Shown here in pieces: positions 1-13,100 of a DNA stretch of 64,000 nucleotides. The notes below the pieces were generated by a model that was given only the letters and a program-made list of their open reading frames with translations, ran no database searches and was not told where the DNA came from. Position 1 is the first letter of the stretch; each line of letters starts with the position of its first letter. Source of the DNA: Sympetrum striolatum (taxonomy: Eukaryota > Arthropoda > Insecta > Odonata > Libellulidae); assembly GCA_947579665.1 (NCBI GenBank), contig OX388348.1, positions 4,154,001 through 4,218,000 on the forward strand. The letters run 5' to 3'. The position numbers were made by a program, and so were the translations under genes.

Positions 1-2269
1 AGGACAGCTGGATCCGGGTATCGTAATTATGCTTGCTGTTTAGATTTAGTATCTCGGATACTTTAATAGACGGTTATTAATTTAAACTGATTCATAATGG
101 ACATAATGTTAATCATATATTAGTATTGTGCGCCATTATTCATTTCATAAGTTTATTATTTTAGGTAAGTCATCATCGAATCAAGGAGGTGCTACGAAGA
201 AGATTATCAAGTGACCACTAAGAGATCAAAGGACAGCTGGATCCGGGTATCGTAATTATACTTGTTATTTAGATTTAGTATCTCGGATACTTTAATAGAC
301 GGTAATTAATTTAAACTGATTCATAATAGACATAATGTTAATCATATATTAGTATTGTGCGCCATTATTCATTTCATAAGTTTAATATTTTAGGTATGTC
401 GTCATCGAATCAAGGAGGTGCTACGAAGAGTATTATCAAGTGACCACTTAGAGATCAAAGGACAGCTGTATCCGGGTATCGTAATTATGCTTGCTGTATA
501 GATTTTGTATCTCGGATGCTTTAATAGTCGGTAATTAATTTAAACTGATTCATAATAGACATAATGTTAATCATATATTAGTATTGTGCTCCATTATTCA
601 TTTCATTAGTTTATTATTTTAGGTAAGTCATCATAGAATCAAGGAGGTGCTACGAAGAATATTATCAAGTGACCACTTAGAGATCAAAGGACTACTTGAT
701 CCGGGTATCGTAATTATGCTTGCTATTTAGATTTGGTATCTCGGATACTTTAATAGACGGTAATTAATTTAAACTGATTCATAATAGACATAATTTTAAT
801 CATATATTAGTATTGTGCTCCATTATTCATTTCATTAGTTTATTATTTTAGGTAAGTCATCATCGAATCAAGGAGGTGCTACGAAGAATATTATCAAGTG
901 ACCACTTAGAGATCAAAGGACAGCTGGATCCGGGTATCGTAATTATGCTTGCTGTTTAGATTTTGTGTGTCGGAAAATTTAATAGTCGGTAATTAATTTA
1001 AACTGATTAATAATAGACATAATGTTAATCATATATTAGTATTGTGCTCCATTATTCATTTCATTAGTTTATTATTTTAGGTAAGTCATCATCGAATCAA
1101 GGAGGTGCTACGAAGAATATTATCAAGTGACCACTTAGAGATCAAAGGACAGCTGGATCCGGGTATCGTAATTATGCTTGCTGTTTAGATTTTGCATGTC
1201 GGATAATTTAATAGTCGGTAATTAATTTAAACTGATTCATAATAGACATAATGTTAATCATATATTTGTATTGTATTCCATTATTCATTTCATTAGTTTA
1301 TTATTTTAGGTAAGTCTTCATCGAATCAAGGAGGTGCTACGAAGAATATTATCAAGTGACCACTTAGAGATCAAAGGACAGCTGGATCCGGGTATCGTAA
1401 TTATGCTTGCTGTTTAGATTTTGTATGTCAGATAATTTAATAGTCGGTAATTAATTTAAACTGATTCATAATAGACATAATGTTAATCATATATTATTAT
1501 TGTGCTCCATTATTTATTTCATTAGTTTATTATTTTAGGTAAGTCATCATCGAATCAAGGAGGTGCTACGAAGAAGATTATCAAGTGACCACTTAGAGAT
1601 CAAAGGACAGCTGGATCCGGGTATCGTAATTATGCTTGCTGTTTAGATTTTGTATGTCGGATAATTTAATAGTCGGTAATTAATTTAAACTGATTCATAA
1701 TAGACATAATGATAATCATATATTAGTATTGTGCTCCATTATTCATATCATTAGTTTATTATTTTAGGTAAGTCATCATCGAATCAAGGAGGTGCTACGA
1801 AGAAGATTATCAAGTGACCACTTAGAGATCAAAGGACAGCTGGATCCGGGTATCGTAATTATGCTTGCTGTTTAGATTTTGTGTGTCGGATAATTTAATA
1901 GTCGGTAATTAATTTAAACTGATTCGTAATAGACATAATGTTAATCATATATTAGTATTGTGCTCCATTATTCATTTCATTAGTTTATTATTTTAGGTAA
2001 GTCTTCATCGAATCAAGGAGGTGCTACGAAGAAGATTATCAAGTGACCACTTAGAGATCAAAGGACAGCTGGATCCGGGTATCGTAATTATGCTTGCTGT
2101 TAAGATTTTGTATGTCGGATGATTTAATAGTCGGTAATTAATTTAAACTGATTCATAATAGACATAATGTTAATCATATATTAGTATTGTGCTCCATTAT
2201 TCATTTCATTAGTTTATTATTTTAGGTAAGTCATCATCGAATCAAGGAGGTGCTACGAAGAAGATTATC

Positions 2270-3200
2270 AAGTGACCACTTAGAGATCAAAGGACAGCTG
2301 GATCCGGGTATCGTAATTGTGCTTGCTCTTTAGATTTAGTGTCTCGGATACTTTAATAGAAGGTAATTAATTTAAACTGATTCATAATAAACATAATGTT
2401 AATCATATATTAGTATTGTGCTCCATTATTCATTTCATTAGTTTATTATTTTAGGTAAGTCATCATCGAATCAAGGAGGTGCTACGAAGAATATTATCAA
2501 GTGACCACTTAGAGATCAAAGGACAGCTGGATCCGGGTATCGTAATTATGCTTGCTGTTAAGATTTTGTATGCCGGATAATTTAATAGTAAGTAATTAAT
2601 TTAAACTGATTCATAATAGACATAATGTTAATCATATATTAGTATTGTGCTCCATTATTCATTTCATTAGTTTATTATTTTAGGTAAGTCATCATCGAAT
2701 CAAGGAGGTGCTACGAAGAATATTATCAAGTGACCACTTAGAGATCAAAGGACAGCTGGATCCGGGTATCGTAATTATGCTTGCTATTTAGATTTAGTAT
2801 CTCGGATACTTTAATAGACGGTAATTAATTTAAACTGATTCATAATAGACATAATGTTAATCATATATTAGTATTGTGCGCCATTATTCATTTCATAAGT
2901 TTAATATTTTAGATAAGTCATCATCGAATCAAGGAGGTGCTACGAAGAATATTATCAAGTGACCACTTAGACATCAAAGGACAGCTGGATTCGGGTATCG
3001 TAATTATGCTTGCTGTTTAGATTTTGTATCTCGGATGCTTTACTAGACGGTAATTAATTTAAACTGATTCATAATAGACATAATGTTAATCATATATTAG
3101 TATAGTGCTCCATTATTCATTTCATTAGTTTTTTATTTTAGGTAAGTCATCATCGAATCAAGGATGTGCTACGAAGAATATTATCAAGTGACCACTTAGA
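2270..3200 (+). repeat. Satellite segment duplicated at about 7990-8920
   Basis: About four monomers share private variants in the same order with 7990-8920. Examples are AATTGTGCTTGCTCTTTAG (about 2318 and 8040), TGCCGGATAATTTAATAGTA (about 2570 and 8294), GACATCAAAGG followed by GGATTCGGG (about 2972 and 8694), TATAGTGCTCC and GTTTTTTATT. The offset of about 5.72 kb equals 25 monomers. This is unequal exchange or local duplication of a multi-monomer block. Confidence 0.85.
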
Positions 3201-4799
3201 GATCAAAGGACAGCTGGATCCGGGTATCGTAATTATGCTTGCTGTTAAGATTTTGTATGTCAGATTATTTAATAGTCGGTAATTAATTTAAACTGATTCA
3301 TAATAGACAAAATGTTAATCATATATTAGTATTGTGCTCCATTATTCATTTCATTAGTTTATTATTTTTGGTAAGTCATCATTGAATCAAGGAGGTGCTA
3401 CGAAGAAGATTATCAAGTGACCACTTAGAGATCAAAGGACAGCTGGTTCCGGGTATCGTAATTATGCTTGCTGTTAAGATTTTGTATGTCAGATAATTTA
3501 ATAGTTGGAAATTAATTTAAACTGATTCATAATAGACATAATGTTAATCATATATTAGTATTGTGCTCCATTATTCATTTCATTAGTTTATTATTTTAGG
3601 TAAGTCATCATCGAATCAAGGAGGTCCTACGAAGTAGATTATCAAGTGACCACTTAGAGATCAAAGGACAGCTGGATCCGGGTATCGTAATTATGCTTGC
3701 TGTTTAGATTTTGTATGTCGGATAATTTAATAGTCAGTAATTAATTTCAACTGATTCATAATAGACATAATGTTAATCATATTTTAGTATTGTGCTCCAT
3801 TATCCATTTCATTAGTTTATTATTTTAGGTAAGTCATCATCGAATCAAGGAGGTGCTACGAAGAAGATTATCAAGTGACCACTTAGAGATCAAAGGACAG
3901 CTGGATCCGGGTATCGTAATTATGCTTGCTGTTTAGATTTTGTATGTCGGATAATTTAATAGTCGGTAATTAATTTAAACTGATTCATAATAGACATAAT
4001 GTTAATCATATATTAGTATTGAGCGCCATTATTCATTTCATAAGTTTATTATTTTACGTAAGTCATCATCGAATCAAGGAGGTTCTACGAAGAAGATTAT
4101 CATGTGACCACTAAGAGATCAAAGGACAGCTGGATCCGGGTATCGTAATTATGCTTGCTGTTTAGATTTTGTATGACGGATAATTTCATAGTCGGTAATC
4201 AATTTAAACTGATTCAAAATAGACATAATGTTAATCATATATTAGTATTGTGCGCCATTATTCATTTCATAAGTTTGATATTTAAGGTAAGTCGTCATCG
4301 AATCAAGGAGGTGCTACGAAGAATATTATTAAGTGACCACTTAGAGATCAAAGGACAGCTGGATCCGGGTATCGTAATTATGCTTGCTGTTTAGATTTTG
4401 TATGACGGATAATTTCATAGTCGGAAATTAATTTAAACTGATTCATAATAGACATAATGTTAATCATATATTAGTAAGGTGCGCCATTATTCATTTCATT
4501 AGTTTATTATTTAAGGGAAGTCGTCATCGAATCAAGGAGGTGCTACGAAGAAGATTATCAATCGACCACTAAGAGATCAAAGACAGCTGGATCCGGCTAT
4601 CGTTATTATGCTTGCTGTTTAGATTTCGTATCTCGGATGCTTTAATAGTCGGTAATTAATTTAAACTGATTCATAATAGACATAATGTTAATCATATATT
4701 AGTATTGTGCTCCATTATTCATTTCATTAGTTTATTATTTTAGGTAAGTCATCATCGAATCAAGGAGGTGCTACGAAGAATATTATCAAGTGACCACTT

Positions 4800-5760
4800 A
4801 GAAATCAAAGGACAGCTGGATCTGGGTATCGTAATTATGCTTGCTGTTTAGATTTTGTATGTCGGATAATTTAATAGTCGGTAATTAATTTAAACTGATT
4901 CATAATAGATATAATGTTAATCATATATTAGTATTGTGCTCCATTATTCATTTCATTAGTTTATTATTTTAGGTAAGTCATCATCGAATCAAGGAGGTGC
5001 TACGAAGAAGATTATCAAGTGACCACTTAGAGATCAAAGGACAGCTGGATCCGGGTATCGTAATTATGCTTGCTTTTTAGATTTTGTGTGTCGGATAATT
5101 TAATAGTCGGTAATTAATTTAAACTGATTCATAATAGACATAATGTTAATCATATATTAGTATTGTGCTCCATTATTCATTTCATTTGTTTATTATTATA
5201 GGTAAGTCATCATCGAATCAAGGAGGTGCTACGAAGAAGATTATCAAGTGACCACTTAGAGATCAAAGGACAGCTGGATCCGGTTATCGTAATTATGCTT
5301 GCTGTTTAGATTTTGTATCTCGGATGCTTTAATAGTCGGTAATTAATTTAAACTGATTCATAATAGACATAATGTTAATCATATATTAGTATTGTGCTCC
5401 ATTATTCATTTCATTAGTTTATTATTTTAGGTAAGTCATCATCGAATCAAGGAGGTGCTACGAAGAAGATTATCAAGTGACCACTTAGAGATCAAAGGAC
5501 AGCTGGATCCGGTTATCGTAATTATGCTTGCTGTTTAGATTTTGTATGTCGGATAATTTAATAGTCGGTAATTAATTTAAACTGATTCATAATAGACATA
5601 ATGTTAATCATATATTAGTATTGAGCTCCATTATTCATTTCATTAGTTTATTATTTTAGGTAAGTCATCATCGAATCAAGGAGGTGCTACGAAGAAGATT
5701 ATCAAGTTACCACTTAGAGATCAAAGGACAGCTGGATCCGGGTATCGTAATTATGCTTGC
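4800..5760 (+). repeat. Satellite segment duplicated at about 10290-11250
   Basis: Shared private variants in order: GAAATCAAAGG with GGATCTGGG, GCTTTTTAGATTTTGTGTG, CATTTGTTTATTATTATAGG, two successive GGTTATCG monomers, and CAAGTTACC. The copies lie about 5490 bp apart (24 monomers). Confidence 0.85.
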
Positions 5761-5949
5761 TGTTTAGATTTTATATGTCGGATAATTTAATAGTCGGTAA
5801 TTAATTTAAACTGATTCATAATAGACATAATGTTAATCATATATTAGTATTGTGCTCCATTATTCATTTCATAAGTTTATTATTTTAGGTAAGTCATCAT
5901 CGAATCAAGGAGGTGCTACGAAGAATATTATCAAGTGACCACTTAGAGA

Positions 5950-7130
5950 TCAAAGGACAGTTGGATCCGGGTATCGTAATTATGCTTGCTATTTAGATTT
6001 GGTATCTCGGATACTTTAATAGACGTTAATTAATTTAAACTGATATATAATAGACATAATGTTAATCATATATTAGTATTGTGCTCCATTATTCATTTCA
6101 TTAGTTTATTATTTTAGGTAAGTCTTCATCGAATCAAGGAGGTGCTACGAAGAAGATTATCAAGTGACCACTTAGAGATCAAAGGACAGCTGGATCCGGG
6201 TATCGTAATTATGCTTGCTGTTTAGATTTTGTATGTCGGATAATTTAATAGTCGGTAATTAATTTAAACTGATTCATAATAGACATAATGTTAATCATAT
6301 ATTAGTATTGTGCTCCATTATTCATTTCATTAGTTTATTATTTTAGGTAAGTCATCATCTAATCAAGGAGGTGCTACGAAGAAGATTATCAAGTGACCAC
6401 TTAGAGATCAAAGGACAGCTGGATCCGGGTATCGTAATTATGCTTGCTGTTTAGATTTTGTATGTCGGATAATTTAATAGTCGGTAATTAATTTAAACTG
6501 ATTCATAATAGACATAATGATAATCATATATTAGTATTGTGCTCCATTATTCATATCATTAGTTTATTATTTTAGGTAAGTCATCATCGAATCAAGGAGG
6601 TTCTACGAAGAAGATTATCAAGTGACCACATAGAGATCAAAGGACAGCTGGATCCGGGTATCGTAATTATGCTTGCTGTTTAGATTTTGTATGTCGGATA
6701 ATTTAATAGTCGGTAATTAATTTAAACTCATTCATAATAGACATAATGTTAATCATATATTAGTATTGTGCGCCATTATTCATTTCATAAGTTTATTATT
6801 TTAGGTAAGTCATCATCGAATCAAGGAGGTGCTACGAAGAAGATTATCAAGTGACCACTTAGAGATCAAAGGACAGCTGGATCCGGGTATCGTAATTATG
6901 CTTGCTGTGTAGATTTTTTGTCTCGGATGCTTTACTAGACGGTAATTAATTGAAACTTATTTATAATAGACATAATGTTAATCACATATTAGTATTGTTC
7001 TCCATTATAGATTTCATAAGTTTATTATTTTAGGTAAGTCATCATCGAATCAAGGAGGTGCTACGAAGAATATTATCAAGTGAGCACTAAGAGATCAAAG
7101 GAAAGCTGGATCCGGGTATCAAAATTATGC
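5950..7130 (+). repeat. Satellite segment duplicated at about 14650-15830
   Basis: Ten or more private variants recur in order with an offset near 8698 bp (38 monomers). They include ACAGTTGGATCC, ACTGATATATAATAG, ATCATCTAATC, AGGTTCTACG, CCACATAGAG, AAACTCATTC, GTGTAGATTTTTTGTC, AAACTTATTTATAATAG, GTGAGCACTAAG and GGGTATCAAAATT. A partial third copy of the GTGTAGATTTTTTGTC monomer lies near 11711. Confidence 0.88.
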
Positions 7131-10100
7131 TTGCTGTTTAGATTTTGTATGTCGGATAATTTAATAGTCGGTAATTAATTTAAACTGATTCATAATAGAC
7201 ATAATGTTAATCATATATTAGTATTGTGCTCCATTATTCATTTCATTAGTTTATTATTTTAGGTAAGTCATCATCGAATCAAGGAGGTGCTACGAAGAAG
7301 ATTATCAAGTGACCACTTAGAGATCAAAGGACAGCTGGATCTGGGTATCGTAATTATGCTTGCTGTTTAGATTTTGTATGTCCGGTAATTTAATAGTCGG
7401 TAATTAATTTAAACTGATTCATAATAGACATAATGTTAATCATATATTAGTATTGTGCTCCATTATTCATTTCATTAGTTTATTATTTTAGGTAAGTCAT
7501 CATCGAATCAAGGAGGTGCTACGAAGAATATTATCAAGTGACCACTTAGAGATCAAAGGACAGCTGGATCTGGGTATCGTAATTATGCTTGCTGTTAGAT
7601 TTTGTATGTCGGATAATTTAATAGTCGGTAATTAATTTAAACTGATTCATAATAGACATAATGTTAATCATATATTAGTATTGTGCTCCATTAATCATTT
7701 CATTAGTTTATTATTTTAGGTAAGTCATCATCGAATCAAGGAGGTGCTACGAAGAAGATTATCAAGTGACCACTTAGAGATCAAAGAACAGCTGGATCCG
7801 GGTATCGTAATTATGCTTGCTGTTTAGATTTTTTATGTCGGATAATTTAATAGTCGGTAATTAATTTAAACTGATTCATAATAGACATAATGTTAATCAT
7901 ATATTAGTATTGTGCTCCATTATTCATTTCATTAGTTTATTATTTTAGGTAAGTCATCATCGAATCAAGGAGGTGCTACGAAGAAGATTATCAAGTGACC
8001 ACTTAGAGATCAAAGGACAGCTGGATCCGGGTATCGTAATTGTGCTTGCTCTTTAGATTTAGTATCTCGGATACTTTAATAGAAGGTAATTAATTTAAAC
8101 TGATTCATAATAAACATAATGTTAATCATATATTAGTATTGTGCTCCATTATTCATTTCATTAGTTTATTATTTTAGGTAAGTCATCATCGAATCAAGGA
8201 GGTGCTACGAAGAATATTATCAAGTGACCACTTAGAGATCAAAGGACAGCTGGATCCGGGTATCGTAATTATGCTTGCTGTTAAGATTTTGTATGCCGGA
8301 TAATTTAATAGTAAGTAATTAATTTAAACTGATTCATAATAGACATAATGTTAATCATATATTAGTATTGTGCTCCATTATTCATTTCATTAGTTTATTA
8401 TTTTAGGTAAGTCATCATCGAATCAAGGAGGTGCTACGAAGAAGATTATCAAGTGACCACTTAGAGATCAAAGGACAGCTGGATCCGGGTATCGTAATTA
8501 TGCTTGCTATTTAGATTTAGTATCTCGGATACTTTAATAGACGGTAATTAATTTAAACTGATTCATAATAGACATAATGTTAATCATATATTAGTATTGT
8601 GCGCCATTATTCATTTCATAAGTTTAATATTTTAGATAAGTCATCATCGAATCAAGGAGGTGCTACGAAGAATATTATCAAGTGACCACTTAGACATCAA
8701 AGGACAGCTGGATTCGGGTATCGTAATTATGCTTGCTGTTTAGATTTTGTATCTCGGATGCTTTACTAGACGGTAATTAATTTAAACTGATTCATAATAG
8801 ACATAATGTTAATCATATATTAGTATAGTGCTCCATTATTCATTTCATTAGTTTTTTATTTTAGGTAAGTCATCATCGAATCAAGGATTTGCTACGAAGA
8901 ATATTATCAAGTGACCACTTAGAGATCAAAGGACAGCTGGATCCGGGTATCGTAATTATGCTTGCTATTTAGATTTAGTATCTCGGATACTTTAATAGAC
9001 GGTAATTAATTTAAACTGATTCATAATAAACATAATGTTAATCATATATTAGTATTGTGCTCCATTATTCATTTCATTAGTTTATTATTTTAGGTAAGTC
9101 ATCATCGAATCAAGGAGGTGCTACGAAGAATATTATCAAGTGACCACTTAGACATCAAAGGACAGCTGGATCCGGGTATCGTAATTATGCTTGCTGTTTA
9201 GATTTTTTATCTCGGATGCTTTACTAGACGGTAATTAATTTAAACTGATTCATAATAGACATAATGTTAATCATATATTAGTATAGTGCGCCATTATTAA
9301 TTTCATAAGTTAAATATTTTAGGTATGTTGTCATCGAATAAGGAGGTGCTACGAAGAAGATTATCAAGTGACCACTTAGAGATCAAAGGACAGCTGGATC
9401 CGGGTATCGTAATTATGCTTGCTGTTTAGATTTTGTATGTAGGATAATTTAATAGTCGGTAATTAATTTAAACTGATTCATAATAGACATAATGTTAATC
9501 ATATATTAGTAAGGTGCTCCATTATTCATTTCATTAGTTTATTATTTTAGGTAAGTCATCATCGAATCAAGGAGGTGCTACGAAGAAGATTATCAATCGA
9601 CCACTAAGAGATCAAAGGACAGCTGGATCCGGGTATCGTAATTATGCTTGCTGTTTAGATTTCGTATCTCGGATGCTTTAATAGTCGGTAATTAATTTAA
9701 ACTGATTCATAATAGACATAATGTTAATCATATATTAGTATAGTGCGCCATTATTAATTTCATAAGTTAAATATTTTAGGTATGTTGTCATCGAATAAGG
9801 AGGTGCTACGAAGAAGATTATCAAGTGACCACTTAGAGATCAAAGGACAGCTGGATCCGGGTATCGTAATTATGCTTGCTGTTTAGATTTTGTATGTAGG
9901 ATAATTTAATAGTCGGTAATTAATTTAAACTGATTCATAATAGACATAATGTTAATCATATATTAGTATTGTGCTCCATTATTCATTTCATTAGTTTATT
10001 ATTTTAGGTAAGTCATCATCGAATCAAGGAGGTGCTACGAAGAAGATTATCAAGTGACCACTTAGAGATCAAAGGACAGCTGGATCCGGGTATCGTAATT

Positions 10101-13100
10101 ATGCTTGCTGTTTAGATATTGTATGTCGGATAATTTAATAGTCGGTAATTAATTTAAACTGATTCATAATAGACATAATGTTAATCATATATTAGTATTG
10201 TGCTCCATTATTCATTTCATTAGTTTATTATTTTAGGTAAGTCATCATCGAATCAAGGAGGTGCTACGAAGAATATTATCAAGTGACCACTTAGAAATCA
10301 AAGGACAGCTGGATCTGGGTATCGTAATTATGCTTGCTGTTTAGATTTTGTATGTCGGATAATTTAATAGTCGGTAATTAATTTAAACTGATTCATAATA
10401 GATATAATGTTAATCATATATTAGTATTGTGCTCCATTATTCATTTCATTAGTTTATTATTTTAGGTAAGTCATCATCGAATCAAGGAGGTGCTACGAAG
10501 AAGATTATCAAGTGACCACTTAGAGATCAAAGGACAGCTGGATCCGGGTATCGTAATTATGCTTGCTTTTTAGATTTTGTGTGTCGGATAATTTAATAGT
10601 CGGTAATTAATTTAAACTGATTCATAATAGACATAATGTTAATCATATATTAGTATTGTGCTCCATTATTCATTTCATTTGTTTATTATTATAGGTAAGT
10701 CATCATCGAATCAAGGAGGTGCTACGAAGAAGATTATCAAGTGACCACTTAGAGATCAAAGGACAGCTGGATCCGGTTATCGTAATTATGCTTGCTGTTT
10801 AGATTTTGTATCTCGGATGCTTTAATAGTCGGTAATTAATTTAAACTGATTCATAATAGACATAATGTTAATCATATATTAGTATTGTGCTCCATTATTC
10901 ATTTCATTAGTTTATTATTTTAGGTAAGTCATCATCGAATCAAGGAGGTGCTACGAAGAAGATTATCAAGTGACCACTTAGAGATCAAAGGACAGCTGGA
11001 TCCGGTTATCGTAATTATGCTTGCTGTTTAGATTTTGTATGTCGGATAATTTAATAGTCGGTAATTAATTTAAACTGATTCATAATAGACATAATGTTAA
11101 TCATATATTAGTATTGTGCTCCATTATTCATTTCATTAGTTTATTATTTTAGGTAAGTCATCATCGAATCAAGGAGGTGCTACGAAGAAGATTATCAAGT
11201 TACCACTTAGAGATCAAAGGACAGCTGGATCCGGGTATCGTAATTATGCTTGCTGTTTAGATTTTGTATGTCGGATAATTTAATAGTCGGTAATTAATTT
11301 AAACTGATTCATAATAGACATAATGTTAATCATATATTAGTATTGTGCTCCATTATTCATTTCATTAGTTTATTATTTTAGGTAAGTCATCATCGAATCA
11401 AGGAGATGCTACGAAGAAGATTATCAAGTGACCACTTAGAGATCAAAGGACAGCTGGATCTGGGTATCGTAATTATGCTTGCTGTTTAGATTTTGTATGT
11501 CGGATAATTTAATAGTCGGTAATTAATTTAAACTGATTCATAATAGACATAATGTTAATCATATATTAGTATTGTGCGCCATTATTCATTTCATAAGTTT
11601 ATTATTTTAGGTAAGTCATCATCGAATCAAGGAGGTGCTACGAAGAAGATTATCAAGTGACCACTTAGAGATCAAAGGACAGCTGGATCCGGGTATCGTA
11701 ATTATGCTTGCTGTGTAGATTTTTTGTCTCGGATGCTTTACTAGACGGTAATTAATTTAAACTGATTCATAATAGACATAATGTTAATCATATATTAGTA
11801 TTGTGCTCCATTATAGATTTCATAAGTTTATTATCTTAGGTAAGTCATCATCGAATCAAGGAGGTGCTACGAAGAATATTATCAAGTGAGCACTTAGAGA
11901 TCAAAGGAAAGCTGGATCCGGGTATCTCAATTATGCTTGCTGTTTAGATTTTGTATGTCGGATAATTTAATAGTCGGTAATTAATTTAAACTGATTCATA
12001 ATAGACATAATGTTAATCATATATTAGTATTGTGCTCCATTATTCATTTCATTAGTTTATTATTTTAGGTAAGTCATCATCGAATCAAGGAGGTGCTACG
12101 AAGGATATTATCAAGTGACCACTTAGAGATCAAAGGAAAGCTGGATCTGGGTATCGTAATTATGCTTGCTGTTTAGATTTTGTATGTCCGATAATTTAAT
12201 AGTCGGTAATTAATTTAAACTGATTCATAATAGACATAATGTTAATCATATATTAGTATTGTGCTCCATTATTCATTTCATTAGTTTATTATTTTAGGTA
12301 AGTCATCATCGAATCAAGGAGGTGCTACGAAGAATATTATCAAGTGACCACTTAGAGATCAAAGGACAGCTGGATCTGGGTATCGTAATTATGCTTGCTG
12401 TTAGATATTGTATGTCGGATAATTTAATAGTCGGTAATTAATTTAAACTGATTCATAATAGACATAATATTAATCATATATTAGTATTGTGCTCCATTAT
12501 TCATTTCATTAGTTTATTATTTTAGGTAAGTCATCATCGAATCAAGGAGGTGCTACGAAGAAGATTATCAAGTGACCACTTAGAGATCAAAGGACAGCTG
12601 GAACCGGGTATCGTAATTATGCTTGCTGTTTAGATTTTATATGTCGGATAATTTAATAGTCGTTAATTAATTTAAACTGATTCATAATAGACATAATGTT
12701 AATCATATATTAGTATTGTGCTCCATTATTCATTTCATTAGTTTATTATTTTAGGTAAGTCATCATCAAATCAAGGAGGTGCTACGAAGAAGATTATCAA
12801 GTGACCACTTAGAGATAAAAGGAAAGCTGGATCCGGGTATCGTAATTATGCTTGCTGTTTAGATTTTGTATGTCGGATAATTTAATAGTCGGTAATTAAT
12901 TTAAACTGATTCATAATAGACATAATGTTAATCATATATTAGTATTGTGCTCCATTATTCAATTCATTAGTTTATTATTTTAGGTAAGTCATCATCGAAT
13001 CAAGGAGGTGCTACGAAGAAGATTATCAAGTGACCACTTAGAGATCAAAGAACAGCTGGATCCGGGTATCGTAATTATGCTTGCTGTTTAGATTTTGTAT

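Noticed and set aside
4155..4394. 79-codon frame in the 229-bp satellite
   Set aside because: Other monomers have stops at the same positions; it is a product of point mutations.
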